A DNA stretch of 64,000 nt from CBFHSF01 sp965658445 (GTDB lineage Bacteria > Bacteroidota > Bacteroidia > Flavobacteriales > Schleiferiaceae), in the NCBI GenBank assembly GCA_965658445.1, contig CBFHSF010000006.1:1-64000 (forward strand), written 5' to 3'. Every line of letters starts with the position of its first letter. Position 1 is the first letter of the stretch. Of the stretch, positions 15,493-24,843 are shown one piece after another. The notes beneath the pieces are model-generated. The model saw nothing but the letters and a program-made list of their open reading frames with translations. It made no database searches and was not told the DNA's origin. The position numbers were made by a program, and so were the translations under genes.

Positions 15493-16032
15493 CTACTTCG
15501 CTTGGTATTTGGCCTTAACGGTAACTTCTATTTCGCTACCAATCTTGTCCCTGACGGCAGAGGGAATATCTATTTTAAACATGGCAGGCGACACGTTAAA
15601 CACCCCATTGAGGAAGTATTCATTGCCTTTTTTAGTCAAGGTCATGGTCTCATCAATGGAGCGATCCACTCCGTGAATATTGAGCTTGCCCTTTACTTGA
15701 ATGGAGTGCTCTCCGTCTTGGCTGATATCGGCATCGGTAGTAAAGCTTCCAGAAAAGGTTCCCTTGGGGTATTTTTCCGATTCTACGTAGTTCTCGTTAA
15801 AGTGCTCTTGCATAAGAGCTTTCTCAAACTGAAAGCTATTCATCAAAACCTGGAAGACGATCTGCTTGGCATCGGTGTCCAAGACGGAGCTCGCTTGATT
15901 GGTAGCGGCTTCGATATCTTCCACGGGAGTGGAAGAGAAGAATTTAATGTACCCTGAACGAGTAATGTATTTTTGAGCATTTGCGGTCTGGAGCGCCATA
16001 ACTCCAATGAGAAGTAGGATGATTTTTTTCAT
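15493..16032 (-). CDS. YceI-family periplasmic protein
   Basis: 179 residues: signal peptide (MKKIILLLIGVMALQTANAQ), then the YceI lipocalin-like barrel, recognisable from YITRSGYIKFFSSTPVEDIEA, GTFSGSFTTDADISQDGEHS and IHGVDRSIDETMTL. YceI proteins bind polyisoprenoid or similar amphiphiles in the periplasm. It is the middle gene of the cytochrome-YceI-DUF5777 unit (gaps of 72 and 77 bases). Confidence 0.9.
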   Translation of the reverse strand: MKKIILLLIGVMALQTANAQKYITRSGYIKFFSSTPVEDIEAATNQASSVLDTDAKQIVFQVLMNSFQFEKALMQEHFNENYVESEKYPKGTFSGSFTTDADISQDGEHSIQVKGKLNIHGVDRSIDETMTLTKKGNEYFLNGVFNVSPAMFKIDIPSAVRDKIGSEIEVTVKAKYQAK

Positions 16033-16104
16033 AGTGACTATTGTAAGGGGTTAATGTGAAAGTTTTTCAGCGCAAGCGATAAATCTCTAATTGAGCAACG
16101 CTTG

Positions 16105-16494
16105 CTAGTTGTCTTGAGCGCCTTGATTTACCCAAGCGGAAATGATATTGATATTGCAATCTCCCATATTGTTGCCTGGAGGCATTTTTAGTGGATCCGT
16201 ATCGGGAAGGATAATTCTCCCGACAAGAGTCCCTTTGTCAGCAGCAGATTTTACGCCGGAATAAATGGACAAATCTAAGCCGGCGCTAGGAGCAGTAGAT
16301 CCGTGACAAGCCACGCAAAACTCAGCCATCAGAGGCGCAACAGTTGCAGAATAGGAAACCGCAGTGGTATCACAATCCTCGGGAACATCACCGAACTTTT
16401 CTTCTTCATTCTCGTAAGTACATTGACTAAGAGTCCACCCCAATAGGGTCAGTAGAATGAGTTTGGATAGAATTTTCTTTGAATTGAGTTTCAT
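16105..16494 (-). CDS. Small c-type cytochrome lipoprotein
   Basis: 129 residues. A lipoprotein-type signal (LTLLGWTLSQC, C26) is followed by one haem c site, CVACH, and a later MPPGNNMGD with methionines that could be the sixth ligand. The ring of motifs (SYSATVAPLMAEFCVACHGS) matches the stand-alone cytochrome domains of Bacteroidota. It is probably anchored in the envelope and receives or donates electrons. First gene of the unit with YceI and DUF5777. Confidence 0.8.
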   Translation of the reverse strand: MKLNSKKILSKLILLTLLGWTLSQCTYENEEEKFGDVPEDCDTTAVSYSATVAPLMAEFCVACHGSTAPSAGLDLSIYSGVKSAADKGTLVGRIILPDTDPLKMPPGNNMGDCNINIISAWVNQGAQDN

Positions 16495-16646
16495 TGTGTA
16501 TGGTTGTGATTTCTGGAAGTTTGAATTCCATTTTTTGAAGCCCTTAAAAACGTGCTTGGAATCGCCTTTGCGGACTTTCTTTGCTTTAAATTTAAAATAA
16601 TACTCTCAGATTTCTTTACTTTAATGCTAGTTATAAAACACCTCTC

Positions 16647-17036
16647 ATGAAAAAAGTTCTCCTAATCATTCTAGCCCTTGTCCTGCTAGGCGGCGCCTTT
16701 GTATGGTTCTTTGTTTACAACAAATCGCATAGAGACATTACTCAAGAACTGGTTTCTCACGTTGTTCAAGGAGAAGATTTCTATTCTGAATTCTATGAAA
16801 ACCAAGAGGCTGCAACCACCAAATACACCAATCAGGTGGTGGTAGTGACGGGAGAAGTCCTTAAATCAGAAGGCTCTGAAGTTCTCCTCCACCCAGGAAT
16901 CATGTGTGTCCTCGACTCCACTCAAGAAAATCACTTTGACCCCGGCCTCGTGGTTCGCTTCAAAGGCCGCGTCTCTGGCTTCGACGATTTGTTCGGAGAG
17001 ATTCGTTTGGATTTTTGTACAGAGTATAGGGATTAG
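16647..17036 (+). CDS. Membrane-anchored OB-fold (tRNA_anti-like) protein
   Basis: 129 residues: an N-terminal membrane anchor (VLLIILALVLLGGAFVWFFV) and a single OB-fold of the tRNA_anti-like type (NQVVVVTGEVLKSEGSEVLL, VVRFKGRVSGFDDLFGEIRL). Such periplasmic OB domains occur in pairs or singly in Bacteroidota with no known ligand. It is divergent from the cytochrome gene and followed by a long non-coding repeat region. Confidence 0.65.
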   Translation: MKKVLLIILALVLLGGAFVWFFVYNKSHRDITQELVSHVVQGEDFYSEFYENQEAATTKYTNQVVVVTGEVLKSEGSEVLLHPGIMCVLDSTQENHFDPGLVVRFKGRVSGFDDLFGEIRLDFCTEYRD

Positions 17037-17039
17037 TCC

Positions 17040-17460
17040 CGACTTCGTCGGGAAGGAAACAGGTAACAGGCATCGGGGAACAGGATTGATTCCGACAAAT
17101 TCCCTAAGCTAATCTCTGCCCGGGGCCTCCCGATTCCTATCGGGAGTGGGGGTCTCCGACCCCACCCCAATTCAATTTCGGAAAATGTTCAAATAAGACG
17201 CGACAAGTAATCGATTACTTCCGGTAATAAGCGGTTCAATACGACTAGAACGGGGAATCTACGATCCCCACCCCAATTCAATTTACAATCCGAAAATCAA
17301 ATAGTAGCCAAACAATCGATTGTAGCCGAGTCCGTCTTTTCGGATTTCGTCAAATTTTGAAAGGCGAATTGTGTCGTCTGAAAGCGTTTACTTGACGAGT
17401 TGTTCTCGGAAAATCCCCTAACTTGATACTGGGGACAGGGGTGAAGCCCCTGTTGCAAAG
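17040..17460. repeat. Modular hairpin repeat element, copy A
   Basis: No gene in 17037-17493. The stretch holds two TCCCGA hairpins (17035-17052 and 17127-17146), then GC-rich hairpins each followed by ACCCC: GGGGTCTCCGACCCC (17149-17163) and one at 17252-17269, 103 bases apart. A last hairpin CAGGGGTGAAGCCCCTG (17436-17452) lies 184 bases further on. The segment 17283-17397 is about 85% identical by eye to the reverse complement of 30835-30948. See copy B. Confidence 0.75.
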
Positions 17461-17473
17461 TAAATAGTATTTC

Positions 17474-17502
17474 CAGTCACTACTCACTACTCACTACTCA
17501 CC
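17474..17502. repeat. CACTACT 7-base tandem tract at the MFS gene stop codon
   Basis: Four units of the CACTACT type run into the 3' end of the MFS gene; the final Glu codon and stop codon (GAG TAG on the minus strand) are part of the tract. Confidence 0.7.
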
Positions 17503-18780
17503 ATCCCCCATCTTCAACCCCCTCAACAACAACCAGCCCACCAAAAAGTAGACGGCCAATCCCAAGGCGGCCCAGTTCATGGATCCCGTGAGATCGATAA
17601 ACAGACCAAAGCTCAGGGTTCCGAGGACTATGGCAATTTTTTCCGTGACGTCGTAAAAGCTAAAGAAGCTCGTGGTGTCGATACCGTCGGGAAGTAGTTT
17701 TGAATACGTAGAGCGGCTTAGAGATTGAATTCCTCCTAGAACCAATCCCACCAAGGCTCCCACAACGTAGAATCCCATTTCTACGTATTCCCACTCTTTT
17801 CGAAGTAAGAAGGCAATGACGCAGACCGTAATCCAAATTCCGACCTGAATTCTCAGCGCTCTAAAATTCCCTACAGATTGAGAAACCCGTGAGAAAAACA
17901 TAGCACCGGCGATGGCGACAAACTGAATGATGAGTATGGTCAAAATAAGTTTATCACTAGAAAGCCCCAATTCTTGTGCTCCAAACAAGGATGCCAAAAC
18001 AATAATGGTCTGAACTCCTGTGGAGTAAAAGAAAAAGGCGCCGAGATATCTAAAGAGCTGTTTGTCTGACTTTACATAAGCAAATACCTTTTTGAGCTCC
18101 TTAAAGCCATTCATCAGAATCTTAGAATCGATGGGGTTTTTAGTGGCTGCCTTGGGCAAAATGCTAAACGTCACTTGGGCAAAGCCCAACCACCAAATAC
18201 CGGTAATTAGAAAGGACAATTGAGTGGCATAGCCGGTGGTCATTCCCAAATCTTCCGCAAAGGTGATCATTAACAAAAGTCCGATCAAGAGAATAGAACT
18301 CCCCACGTACCCCATAGAAAATCCCTTGGCGCTGAGTTTATCCTGCTCCTCAGGAGGGGCGATTTCTGGGAGGTAACTGTTGTAAAAAACCAAACTTCCC
18401 CAGAATCCCACACTGGCAGCAACACTGAGAAAGAGAGCCGTCTCTACATTGGAACCGTCGTAGAAATACAATCCCATACAAGACAGTGATCCTAGAAGGC
18501 AGAAGAAAATCAAAAACTTCTTTTTGGCTCCTGTGTAGTCAGCAATCCCAGAAAGCACGGGAGACAATAAAGCCACAATTAAAAAAGACGCACTCAATAC
18601 AAAACTGTAAAGAGCGTCGGCATCCAAACTCCAGCCTAGAAAGGAGGTAAAACCCCTCTCATCGCGTACCGTAACTTGGGTGTAGTAAATGGGAAAGATG
18701 GCCGTGCTGATTACCAGCGAATACACGGAGTTGGCCCAGTCGTAAAAGGCCCACCCATTCTGAACTTTTTTGGAATACAT
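17494..18780 (-). CDS. MFS transporter, UMF1/Atg22-like
   Basis: 428 residues with 12 predicted membrane segments. The N-terminus KVQNGWAFYDWANSVYSLVI is the hallmark of the UMF1 family (related to yeast Atg22, a vacuolar amino-acid effluxer), and GIQSLSRSTYSKLLPDG in the second half is also typical. Substrate unknown. It sits in the inner membrane. Monocistronic; separated from the aconitase gene by a strong hairpin. Confidence 0.85.
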   Translation of the reverse strand: MYSKKVQNGWAFYDWANSVYSLVISTAIFPIYYTQVTVRDERGFTSFLGWSLDADALYSFVLSASFLIVALLSPVLSGIADYTGAKKKFLIFFCLLGSLSCMGLYFYDGSNVETALFLSVAASVGFWGSLVFYNSYLPEIAPPEEQDKLSAKGFSMGYVGSSILLIGLLLMITFAEDLGMTTGYATQLSFLITGIWWLGFAQVTFSILPKAATKNPIDSKILMNGFKELKKVFAYVKSDKQLFRYLGAFFFYSTGVQTIIVLASLFGAQELGLSSDKLILTILIIQFVAIAGAMFFSRVSQSVGNFRALRIQVGIWITVCVIAFLLRKEWEYVEMGFYVVGALVGLVLGGIQSLSRSTYSKLLPDGIDTTSFFSFYDVTEKIAIVLGTLSFGLFIDLTGSMNWAALGLAVYFLVGWLLLRGLKMGDGE

Positions 18781-18842
18781 GGCGGTTAAATTTTCTTAAA
18801 AATAGTCTTTTTAGCCTGCGGGCGAAATCTTGATGGAATAAA

Positions 18843-18874
18843 AAAAGCCAATCGCATTTCTGCGATTGGCTTTT
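18843..18874. terminator. Rho-independent terminator after acnA
   Basis: AAAAGCCAATCGCA / TGCGATTGGCTTTT forms a perfect 14-base stem with a TTTC loop, 43 bases past the aconitase stop codon on the minus strand, with T-runs on both sides. Confidence 0.85.
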
Positions 18875-18916
18875 GAATACCTAGAGGTTATCCTCCTAGG
18901 ATACTTTTCTGAAATA

Positions 18917-21184
18917 TTATCCCTGTTGCTGAGCAGCGATTAGGTTAAGAGCAGAACCCGCCTTAAACCACTCGATTTGCTGAGCATTGTATGTGTGATT
19001 GGTTTCGATCACGTCTTTAGAACCGTCCGCGTGAACCACTTCGATGTTCAAAGACTTACCAGGAGCAAACTCATCCAAATCCAAGAAGTTGAACGTGTCG
19101 TCTTCCTGAATCAAATCGTAATCTGCTTCGTTGGCGAAAGTCAATCCCAACATACCTTGTTTTTTGAGGTTGGTTTCGTGGATACGAGCGAATGATTTCA
19201 CCAATACCGCACGAACGCCCAAGTGACGAGGTTGCATTGCTGCGTGCTCACGAGAAGAACCCTCTCCGTAGTTGTGGTCTCCCACTACGATGGTAGGAAT
19301 GCCTTTCTCTTTGTAAGAGCGCTGAACCTGAGGTACGCTTCCGTACTCCCCTGTCAACTGGCTTTTTACCTTATCTGTCTCCTTGTTAAAGGCGTTTACC
19401 GCTCCTGTCAAGGTGTTGTTAGAAATGTTGTCCAAGTGACCTCTAAAGCGCAACCAAGGCCCTGCCATAGAGATGTGGTCAGTTGTACATTTTCCGAAGG
19501 CCTTAATCAACAACTTCGCCCCGGTGATGTTCTTGCCATCCCATGGAGTAAATGGAGTCAATAGCTGAAGGCGCTCTGAACCGTCTTTTACAACCACTTC
19601 AATACCGCTACCGTCCGCAGCAGGCTCTTTGTAACCAGCGTCTTCTACACCAAACCCTTGTGGTGGCAAGTTGATTCCTTGTGGCTCGTCCAAGAGAACT
19701 TCTTCTCCTTCTGAGTTCAACAACTTATCGGTCAATGGGTTAAAGGTCAAGTCTCCGGCAATGGCCAAAGCTGTTACCATTTCTGGAGATCCTACAAATG
19801 CGTAGGTATTGGGGTTACCGTCTGCGCGCTTGGCGAAGTTTCGGTTGAATGAGTGTACAATGGTGTTTACCTCTTGCTTTTCAGCTCCTTGGCGTGCCCA
19901 CTGACCGATACATGGTCCACAAGCGTTGGCCAGTACTTTTCCACCGATGGTGTCAAAGTCACCTAGGATACCGTCTCTCTCTGCTGTGTAGCGAACGAGC
20001 TCAGATCCAGGAGTAATGGTAAAGTCTGCTTTTGCAGCCAATTTCTTGCTAACCGCTTGGTTGGCAATAGAGGCAGCACGCGTCAAATCCTCGTAAGAAG
20101 AGTTGGTACAAGAACCGATCAAACCAACCTCAACCTTAGTAGGCCATCCGTTGGCTTCAGCAGCTTCCTTCATCTTAGAGATAGGAGTTGCGATATCTGG
20201 AGAGAAGGGACCATTTAGGTGGGGCTCCAACTCAGAAAGATTGATTTCAATGACTTGATCGAAGTATGCTTCTGGGTTTGCGTAAACCTCAGCGTCACCA
20301 GTTAAGTGCTCTTTAATACCGTTTGCAAGGTCAGCAACTTCTGCACGTCCCGTAGAACGCAAGTAATCTGCCATGGCCTCGTCGTAACCAAAGGTAGAAG
20401 TGGTCGCACCAATCTCCGCACCCATGTTACAGATGGTTCCTTTACCCGTACAAGAAAGTGAAGAAGCACCTTCACCAAAGTACTCAACGATAGAACCCGT
20501 TCCTCCTTTTACCGTAAGGATACCAGCCACCTTGAGGATAACATCTTTTGCAGATGCCCATCCGCTGAGCTTTCCTGTTAATTTAACTCCGATGAGTTTA
20601 GGGAATTTAAGTTCCCAAGGCATTCCGGCCATAACGTCTACTGCGTCAGCACCACCAACACCTACGGCAACCATACCCAAACCACCCGCGTTCACGGTGT
20701 GCGAGTCGGTTCCAATCATCATACCTCCTGGGAAGGCGTAGTTTTCTAGAACTACTTGGTGAATGATACCTGCACCTGGCTTCCAGAATCCGATTCCGTA
20801 CTTAGAAGAAACGGAATCTAGGAAGTTAAATACTTCGTTGTTTTTGTTGATAGACTCTTGCAAATCCTGATCAGCACCTACTCGCGCTTGGATCAAGTGA
20901 TCACAGTGGGCCGTTGAAGGAACCGCTACTTTCTTGCGACCTGATTGCATAAACTGCAAAAGGGCCATTTGAGCCGTTGCATCTTGCATGGCTACTCTAT
21001 CAGGAGCAAAGTCTACATATGATTTTCCTCTAGAGAACTCTTCAGATGCGGGGTTCTCCCACAAGTGAGCGTAGAGGATCTTTTCTGTCAATGTAAGAGG
21101 TTTGTTGAGGAGGGTTCTCGCGGCAGCTACCCTTTCTGGGTACTTGGCGTAAACCTCTTTGATCATGTCTAAATCAAAAATCAT
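18917..21184 (-). CDS. acnA: Aconitate hydratase
   Basis: 755 residues, the length of the mitochondrial-type aconitase found in Bacteroidota. It interconverts citrate and isocitrate in the TCA cycle. The [4Fe-4S] cysteines are visible: GLIGSCTNSSYEDL and LANACGPCIGQW (CGPC). The swivel domain has GDHNYGEGSSREHAAMQPR. The active-site IGTDSHTVNAGGLGM is near residue 160. The start MIFDLDMIKEVYAKYPERV agrees with relatives. A -7 box TAATTTTG lies upstream and a strong terminator follows. Confidence 0.97.
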   Translation of the reverse strand: MIFDLDMIKEVYAKYPERVAAARTLLNKPLTLTEKILYAHLWENPASEEFSRGKSYVDFAPDRVAMQDATAQMALLQFMQSGRKKVAVPSTAHCDHLIQARVGADQDLQESINKNNEVFNFLDSVSSKYGIGFWKPGAGIIHQVVLENYAFPGGMMIGTDSHTVNAGGLGMVAVGVGGADAVDVMAGMPWELKFPKLIGVKLTGKLSGWASAKDVILKVAGILTVKGGTGSIVEYFGEGASSLSCTGKGTICNMGAEIGATTSTFGYDEAMADYLRSTGRAEVADLANGIKEHLTGDAEVYANPEAYFDQVIEINLSELEPHLNGPFSPDIATPISKMKEAAEANGWPTKVEVGLIGSCTNSSYEDLTRAASIANQAVSKKLAAKADFTITPGSELVRYTAERDGILGDFDTIGGKVLANACGPCIGQWARQGAEKQEVNTIVHSFNRNFAKRADGNPNTYAFVGSPEMVTALAIAGDLTFNPLTDKLLNSEGEEVLLDEPQGINLPPQGFGVEDAGYKEPAADGSGIEVVVKDGSERLQLLTPFTPWDGKNITGAKLLIKAFGKCTTDHISMAGPWLRFRGHLDNISNNTLTGAVNAFNKETDKVKSQLTGEYGSVPQVQRSYKEKGIPTIVVGDHNYGEGSSREHAAMQPRHLGVRAVLVKSFARIHETNLKKQGMLGLTFANEADYDLIQEDDTFNFLDLDEFAPGKSLNIEVVHADGSKDVIETNHTYNAQQIEWFKAGSALNLIAAQQQG

Positions 21185-21221
21185 AGAATTTTGAATTAAT
21201 TGTTAGTATTCAGAGGGGCTG

Positions 21222-21229
21222 CAAAATTA
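21222..21229 (-). promoter_or_regulatory. Candidate -7 box (TAATTTTG) of acnA
   Basis: TAATTTTG on the minus strand, 37 bases upstream of the aconitase ATG, fits TAnnTTTG. The -33 element is not obvious. Confidence 0.45.
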
Positions 21230-21303
21230 AGAAAAACCACGAAAAACCAGGTATTTATTGACTGAAATGAGTCCGACCCCTCCTATTTTTATCAAGTCCA
21301 CAA

Positions 21304-21331
21304 AAAAAGCCCTCCAAAAGGAAGGCTTTTT
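21304..21331. terminator. Terminator hairpin downstream of the T9SS cargo gene
   Basis: AAAAAGCCCTCC / GGAAGGCTTTTT with a 4-base A loop and one mismatch. It lies 68 bases past the stop codon of the minus-strand gene at 21400. Confidence 0.75.
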
Positions 21332-21399
21332 AATATTTCGACCTCAAAAAGAGGTTGTTTCTAATGATATAGAGGTGCTTACAAAGCGGTTTTCACGTC

Positions 21400-22242
21400 T
21401 TACTGACCTATAAACACCTTTTTGGCAAACCCTTCGCCACTCTTCAAGGTAACTTCTACCGCGTAGATTCCACGAGGAAGACCATTGATGTCCCAAGTAT
21501 TTTCCAAATCTTCGAGTTTTGATTCCCAAACGATTTGTCCTGAAAGGTTGACCAAGCGAATGGTTTCTCCTGGGTAACGTGCATCTCCTCTGTAGTATAA
21601 GCGCTCGCCAGATGTATACACATCAATGGATTTGAGGATGTGCTCAGGAACAGAAATAAATACATGTCCGGCCAAAATTCCCTTTCCCGCTTCGGTTTCT
21701 ACAGCAAAGTCTTTTACGGTGAAGGACTTAGAGCTATCCGCTACATCCAAACGAGCCCATCCAAAATAAACAGAATCATTTACGACGATGCGAAGTCCCA
21801 AGTAACCGTCAGTGGTTTCTCCAATCCAGTTAGAGTTGGGGTAATTGCTTACACCGTTAATTTCAAAGGCCATGTATCCTGTATTAAACTGGCTACCGAT
21901 GCCTTCAAAAGTATCTCCGTCTTGGACACTATCCCCTTCGGCAAGTCTTGCAGGGTAGTTAAATCCATTGGCTGTAATTCCCACCGCCTTGTTGTCTACG
22001 GTTCCGTAGGGAGAAATGATTACCGCGTTGGTGTTGAGAGCGGCTCCCGTATCCACGTACTGCTTGATAGTAAAGTCAGGTGTACCGTCTTGGTTAAGAT
22101 CCAAGTCATAGAAGCCGTTGTTGTAATCCACCGTCGTATCAGGGATGTCTGTATACATCTGACCGTTTACTGCAGGGGCAGCCAAAACGGCTCCAGCGGC
22201 AGCAGAGTACTTGAGTAATTTTTCTTGTAAGTCTTTCTTCAT
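21400..22242 (-). CDS. Secreted protein with type IX secretion sorting domain
   Basis: 280 residues from MKKDLQEKLLKYSAAAGAVL, a signal peptide ending APAVNGQ; an upstream ATG at 22275 would add 11 non-signal residues and was rejected. The middle contains YDLDLNQDGTPDFTIKQYVD, a calcium-loop-like DxNxDGxxD motif, and YFGWARLDVADSS, typical of Bacteroidota proteins with a LamG-like or YVTN-free sandwich domain. The last 75 residues are a type A T9SS sorting domain (GETIRLVNLSGQIVWES, NGLPRGIYAVEVTLKSGEGF, AKKVFIGQ), so it should be exported through the outer membrane and cleaved or anchored there. Monocistronic, with its own terminator. Confidence 0.8.
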   Translation of the reverse strand: MKKDLQEKLLKYSAAAGAVLAAPAVNGQMYTDIPDTTVDYNNGFYDLDLNQDGTPDFTIKQYVDTGAALNTNAVIISPYGTVDNKAVGITANGFNYPARLAEGDSVQDGDTFEGIGSQFNTGYMAFEINGVSNYPNSNWIGETTDGYLGLRIVVNDSVYFGWARLDVADSSKSFTVKDFAVETEAGKGILAGHVFISVPEHILKSIDVYTSGERLYYRGDARYPGETIRLVNLSGQIVWESKLEDLENTWDINGLPRGIYAVEVTLKSGEGFAKKVFIGQ

Positions 22243-22377
22243 GCGATAATCTCTGTGAGAAATGGAGGGTTCCAAATTGGTTTCTTTATCACCCTCAATT
22301 TTTTCAAGGCTGCAAAGTAAGGAAAAAAGAGCGTATGACCGTACCTAATTTCTGCTTGCTTTTAAGCCCTTACCATT

Positions 22378-24843
22378 TTAGATTTTGCGAGAATGGTGAT
22401 TCAAATTTTTGTCTACAACGGCTGCGGCTTGGAGAATATTGAACGGCCTGTCGAGAAATTTTGAAATTTGTGTTGCCGCTTCTTGCGGATGGGCGAGAAT
22501 TTCTGAATAATTCACAACCAAAACACCGCAGTGGTCCTGTCTAGAGAGCCATCCCATACTTCGCTCCCACTCGGACTCCCATTTGGCAACGGCCATGAAG
22601 TCAAAAGCAACAGAGTCAAAGGCCTTCTCTCCCTTCATCATTTGCTGAGACGCCACCACTTGCTCCAAGGGACGCTGAACCACAATGACTTTGTATTGCT
22701 GTGCAGGCGGAATAAAACGTATCAAGGGAAACACCACTTTTACGGCTTTACCACTGGTTTCCATCAAAAAGTCGTTTTGACCTGCTAGGTTCTTTACGCC
22801 ATCATGCTCGTAGTAACCCTTGGGGTTGTGTTGATCGGCCTGTCTATTCCCATCGTCAAAAGCTTCTATTCCCCCAGCTACCAACATCTGCATCAAAAGC
22901 GATGTTCCCGATCGTGGCGGTCCAGAAACTACAATGGTAGGACTGCTTCCACCCTCTTGCTGGGATGGTGATTCCTGTCCAATCAGTTCTTCCCACTGTG
23001 CCTTCCACAATGCGTTTTTGGGATTCATGGTGACGGCGACTGCCAAGGCTTGAGTGGCGTTCTCCAATTGATCCAAGGCCTTGAGGGCTCGGTATAATTC
23101 GTAATGTGCTTGCGGCGTGTAGAATCGAATGTCTAACAAATACAAAATCGTATCCACTGAGTCCTCATAGCGCTTCATCCCCAAAAGGCATTGCGCTTTT
23201 CCTAGCAATGCTCTCTCGCCCTTGCCATGAATGTGTAGACTTTTTTCGAAATAATCTAAGGCCACCTCAAAGGATTCTAGTGCGAGGTAACACTGCCCCA
23301 TTCTCTCTAGTAAATGAGCAGAACCCGAAGTTTCCAATTGAGAAAAGTATTCCTTGGCCGCCGTCCATCGAGATTCATTGAGGGCCTTTAGTCCCTTGAA
23401 GTACAAAACGGTTTGGCCTTCCTTTTTTTCTGATAACATCCCTAACGCCTTGTCAAAAGTCTGATGCAATCCCATCTGTAAAGCCAAGGACGCCCAATAT
23501 TTTAGGTATCGATCTTCTGAAGGATAGTCTTTACTCAGTCCATTCAAAATAGTCTCGGCCTCTTCCAAACGTCCACCTTCCCACAAACTGCGCGCGAGGT
23601 AGAAATCGTTTTCAGGCAATTGATCGTTGTTGCGTTCAATATCGGTAAGGTCAATGTAACCGAGATCTTCCAAGGTCTTTAGAAGTTCTGTATCCGCTAT
23701 GGAACCCTCGGTCAGCCTCTCCGTTGACTGACCATTTTCATACGAAGTAATACGAGGTAATTCACTTTCAAACAGACCTTCTATCACACGGCCCTCTATA
23801 TCTTCGGCGCAAGCCAGCCCAAAGTGACGAAGCACGGTAGGGGCTATATCCAAAACCGAAGCGCCAAAAACCTGCTTGGGTGTTTTGTGGTGTGGATCTC
23901 TGTAGGTCACAATGCCATAGGGCGAATGCTCCAAGGCAGGCGCTCCCGGCTCTGAAGGCAATTGCAATCTTCTCTGGTTGCCACCGTAAAAGCCGTGGTC
24001 GGAAAGTACCATTACGGCACAGTCTTCACCGGCAAGGGTTATCAATCTATCCAACATCATATCGTGAAAGCGATAGGCGCCTTCAACGATAAAGTGGTAA
24101 TTCTTAAAATCTTCATCGGGAATGCCCTGCATCTGCGGAGGGTGGTACTTCATGGCCAAATGCTTGAAGTGGTCCAGGGCGTCAAAATACACCGCCATAA
24201 CATCCCATGGTTCCTTTTCCATAGCCCAAGTCGCTGCGGCTTGAACTGTGGCGGCATGAGACAAAATGCGCATAACGGATCTCACAATGGGGTCTGTATC
24301 TGATTCCAAATTGGCATTGGGAAAAAACGGCGACACAATGGCCGAGGTCATTTCTTTGGGATGCACCCTGAGCTCAGCCAATTCCTCAGAATATTTTTCT
24401 GGGAAAACAGAACCCGGAAACAAGGGCCACTCCCCTTCTTCTGGGGGTGCCATGCCGTAAAAGTTAGAGACGTGAATGCCATTGGATTTCTCTGCGGGAT
24501 GCGACGGCCACCATCCGACTACGTGACTCTTTAGACCACGCTCCTCCAAAATATTCCAGAAGGCCTTTACTTTCCGTGAAGAACCACGGGAGGCTCTTAC
24601 CTTGCCGTGAGGTCCCTTCTCTGTAAAACCGGTGATACCGTGATCATAAGCTCTCTTGCCCGTTGCGATAGACGTCCAGACAATGGGAGAAATGGGAGGA
24701 TCCAGCGTGGCCAGAGCACCAAAACTCCCTGCGTCCATCAATTTCTTTAAGGTGGGCAAAGCCCCCTTGTCCATCAAAGGTTTTATGATTTCCCAATCAG
24801 CGGCATCCCAGCCAACCATTAAGAGTTTAGGAGAACGGGTCAT
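22378..24843 (-). CDS. Phosphodiesterase-TPR-sulfotransferase fusion protein
   Basis: 821 residues with three parts. Residues 1-360 are an alkaline-phosphatase-superfamily phosphodiesterase/nucleotide pyrophosphatase: metal D13 (MVGWDAADW), nucleophile T57 (IVWTSIATGK), D221 and H225 (YFDALDHFKH), D282-H283 (LSDHGFYGG), H305 (LEHSPYG). Residues about 410-615 are TPR-like helical repeats. Residues 636-821 form a sulfotransferase-like P-loop domain with VSGPPRSGTSLLMQML (5'-phosphosulfate loop) and VVQRPLEQVVASQ. There is no signal peptide, so it should be cytoplasmic. A plausible role is modification or recycling of sulfated or phosphorylated metabolites, glycans or proteins; this is inference. 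The ATG overlaps the stop codon of a tiny upstream gene (ATGA, 24840-24843). Fusion of a hydrolase that could act on nucleotide-type substrates such as PAP/PAPS with a PAPS-using domain is suggestive but unproven. Confidence 0.85.
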   Translation of the reverse strand: MTRSPKLLMVGWDAADWEIIKPLMDKGALPTLKKLMDAGSFGALATLDPPISPIVWTSIATGKRAYDHGITGFTEKGPHGKVRASRGSSRKVKAFWNILEERGLKSHVVGWWPSHPAEKSNGIHVSNFYGMAPPEEGEWPLFPGSVFPEKYSEELAELRVHPKEMTSAIVSPFFPNANLESDTDPIVRSVMRILSHAATVQAAATWAMEKEPWDVMAVYFDALDHFKHLAMKYHPPQMQGIPDEDFKNYHFIVEGAYRFHDMMLDRLITLAGEDCAVMVLSDHGFYGGNQRRLQLPSEPGAPALEHSPYGIVTYRDPHHKTPKQVFGASVLDIAPTVLRHFGLACAEDIEGRVIEGLFESELPRITSYENGQSTERLTEGSIADTELLKTLEDLGYIDLTDIERNNDQLPENDFYLARSLWEGGRLEEAETILNGLSKDYPSEDRYLKYWASLALQMGLHQTFDKALGMLSEKKEGQTVLYFKGLKALNESRWTAAKEYFSQLETSGSAHLLERMGQCYLALESFEVALDYFEKSLHIHGKGERALLGKAQCLLGMKRYEDSVDTILYLLDIRFYTPQAHYELYRALKALDQLENATQALAVAVTMNPKNALWKAQWEELIGQESPSQQEGGSSPTIVVSGPPRSGTSLLMQMLVAGGIEAFDDGNRQADQHNPKGYYEHDGVKNLAGQNDFLMETSGKAVKVVFPLIRFIPPAQQYKVIVVQRPLEQVVASQQMMKGEKAFDSVAFDFMAVAKWESEWERSMGWLSRQDHCGVLVVNYSEILAHPQEAATQISKFLDRPFNILQAAAVVDKNLNHHSRKI

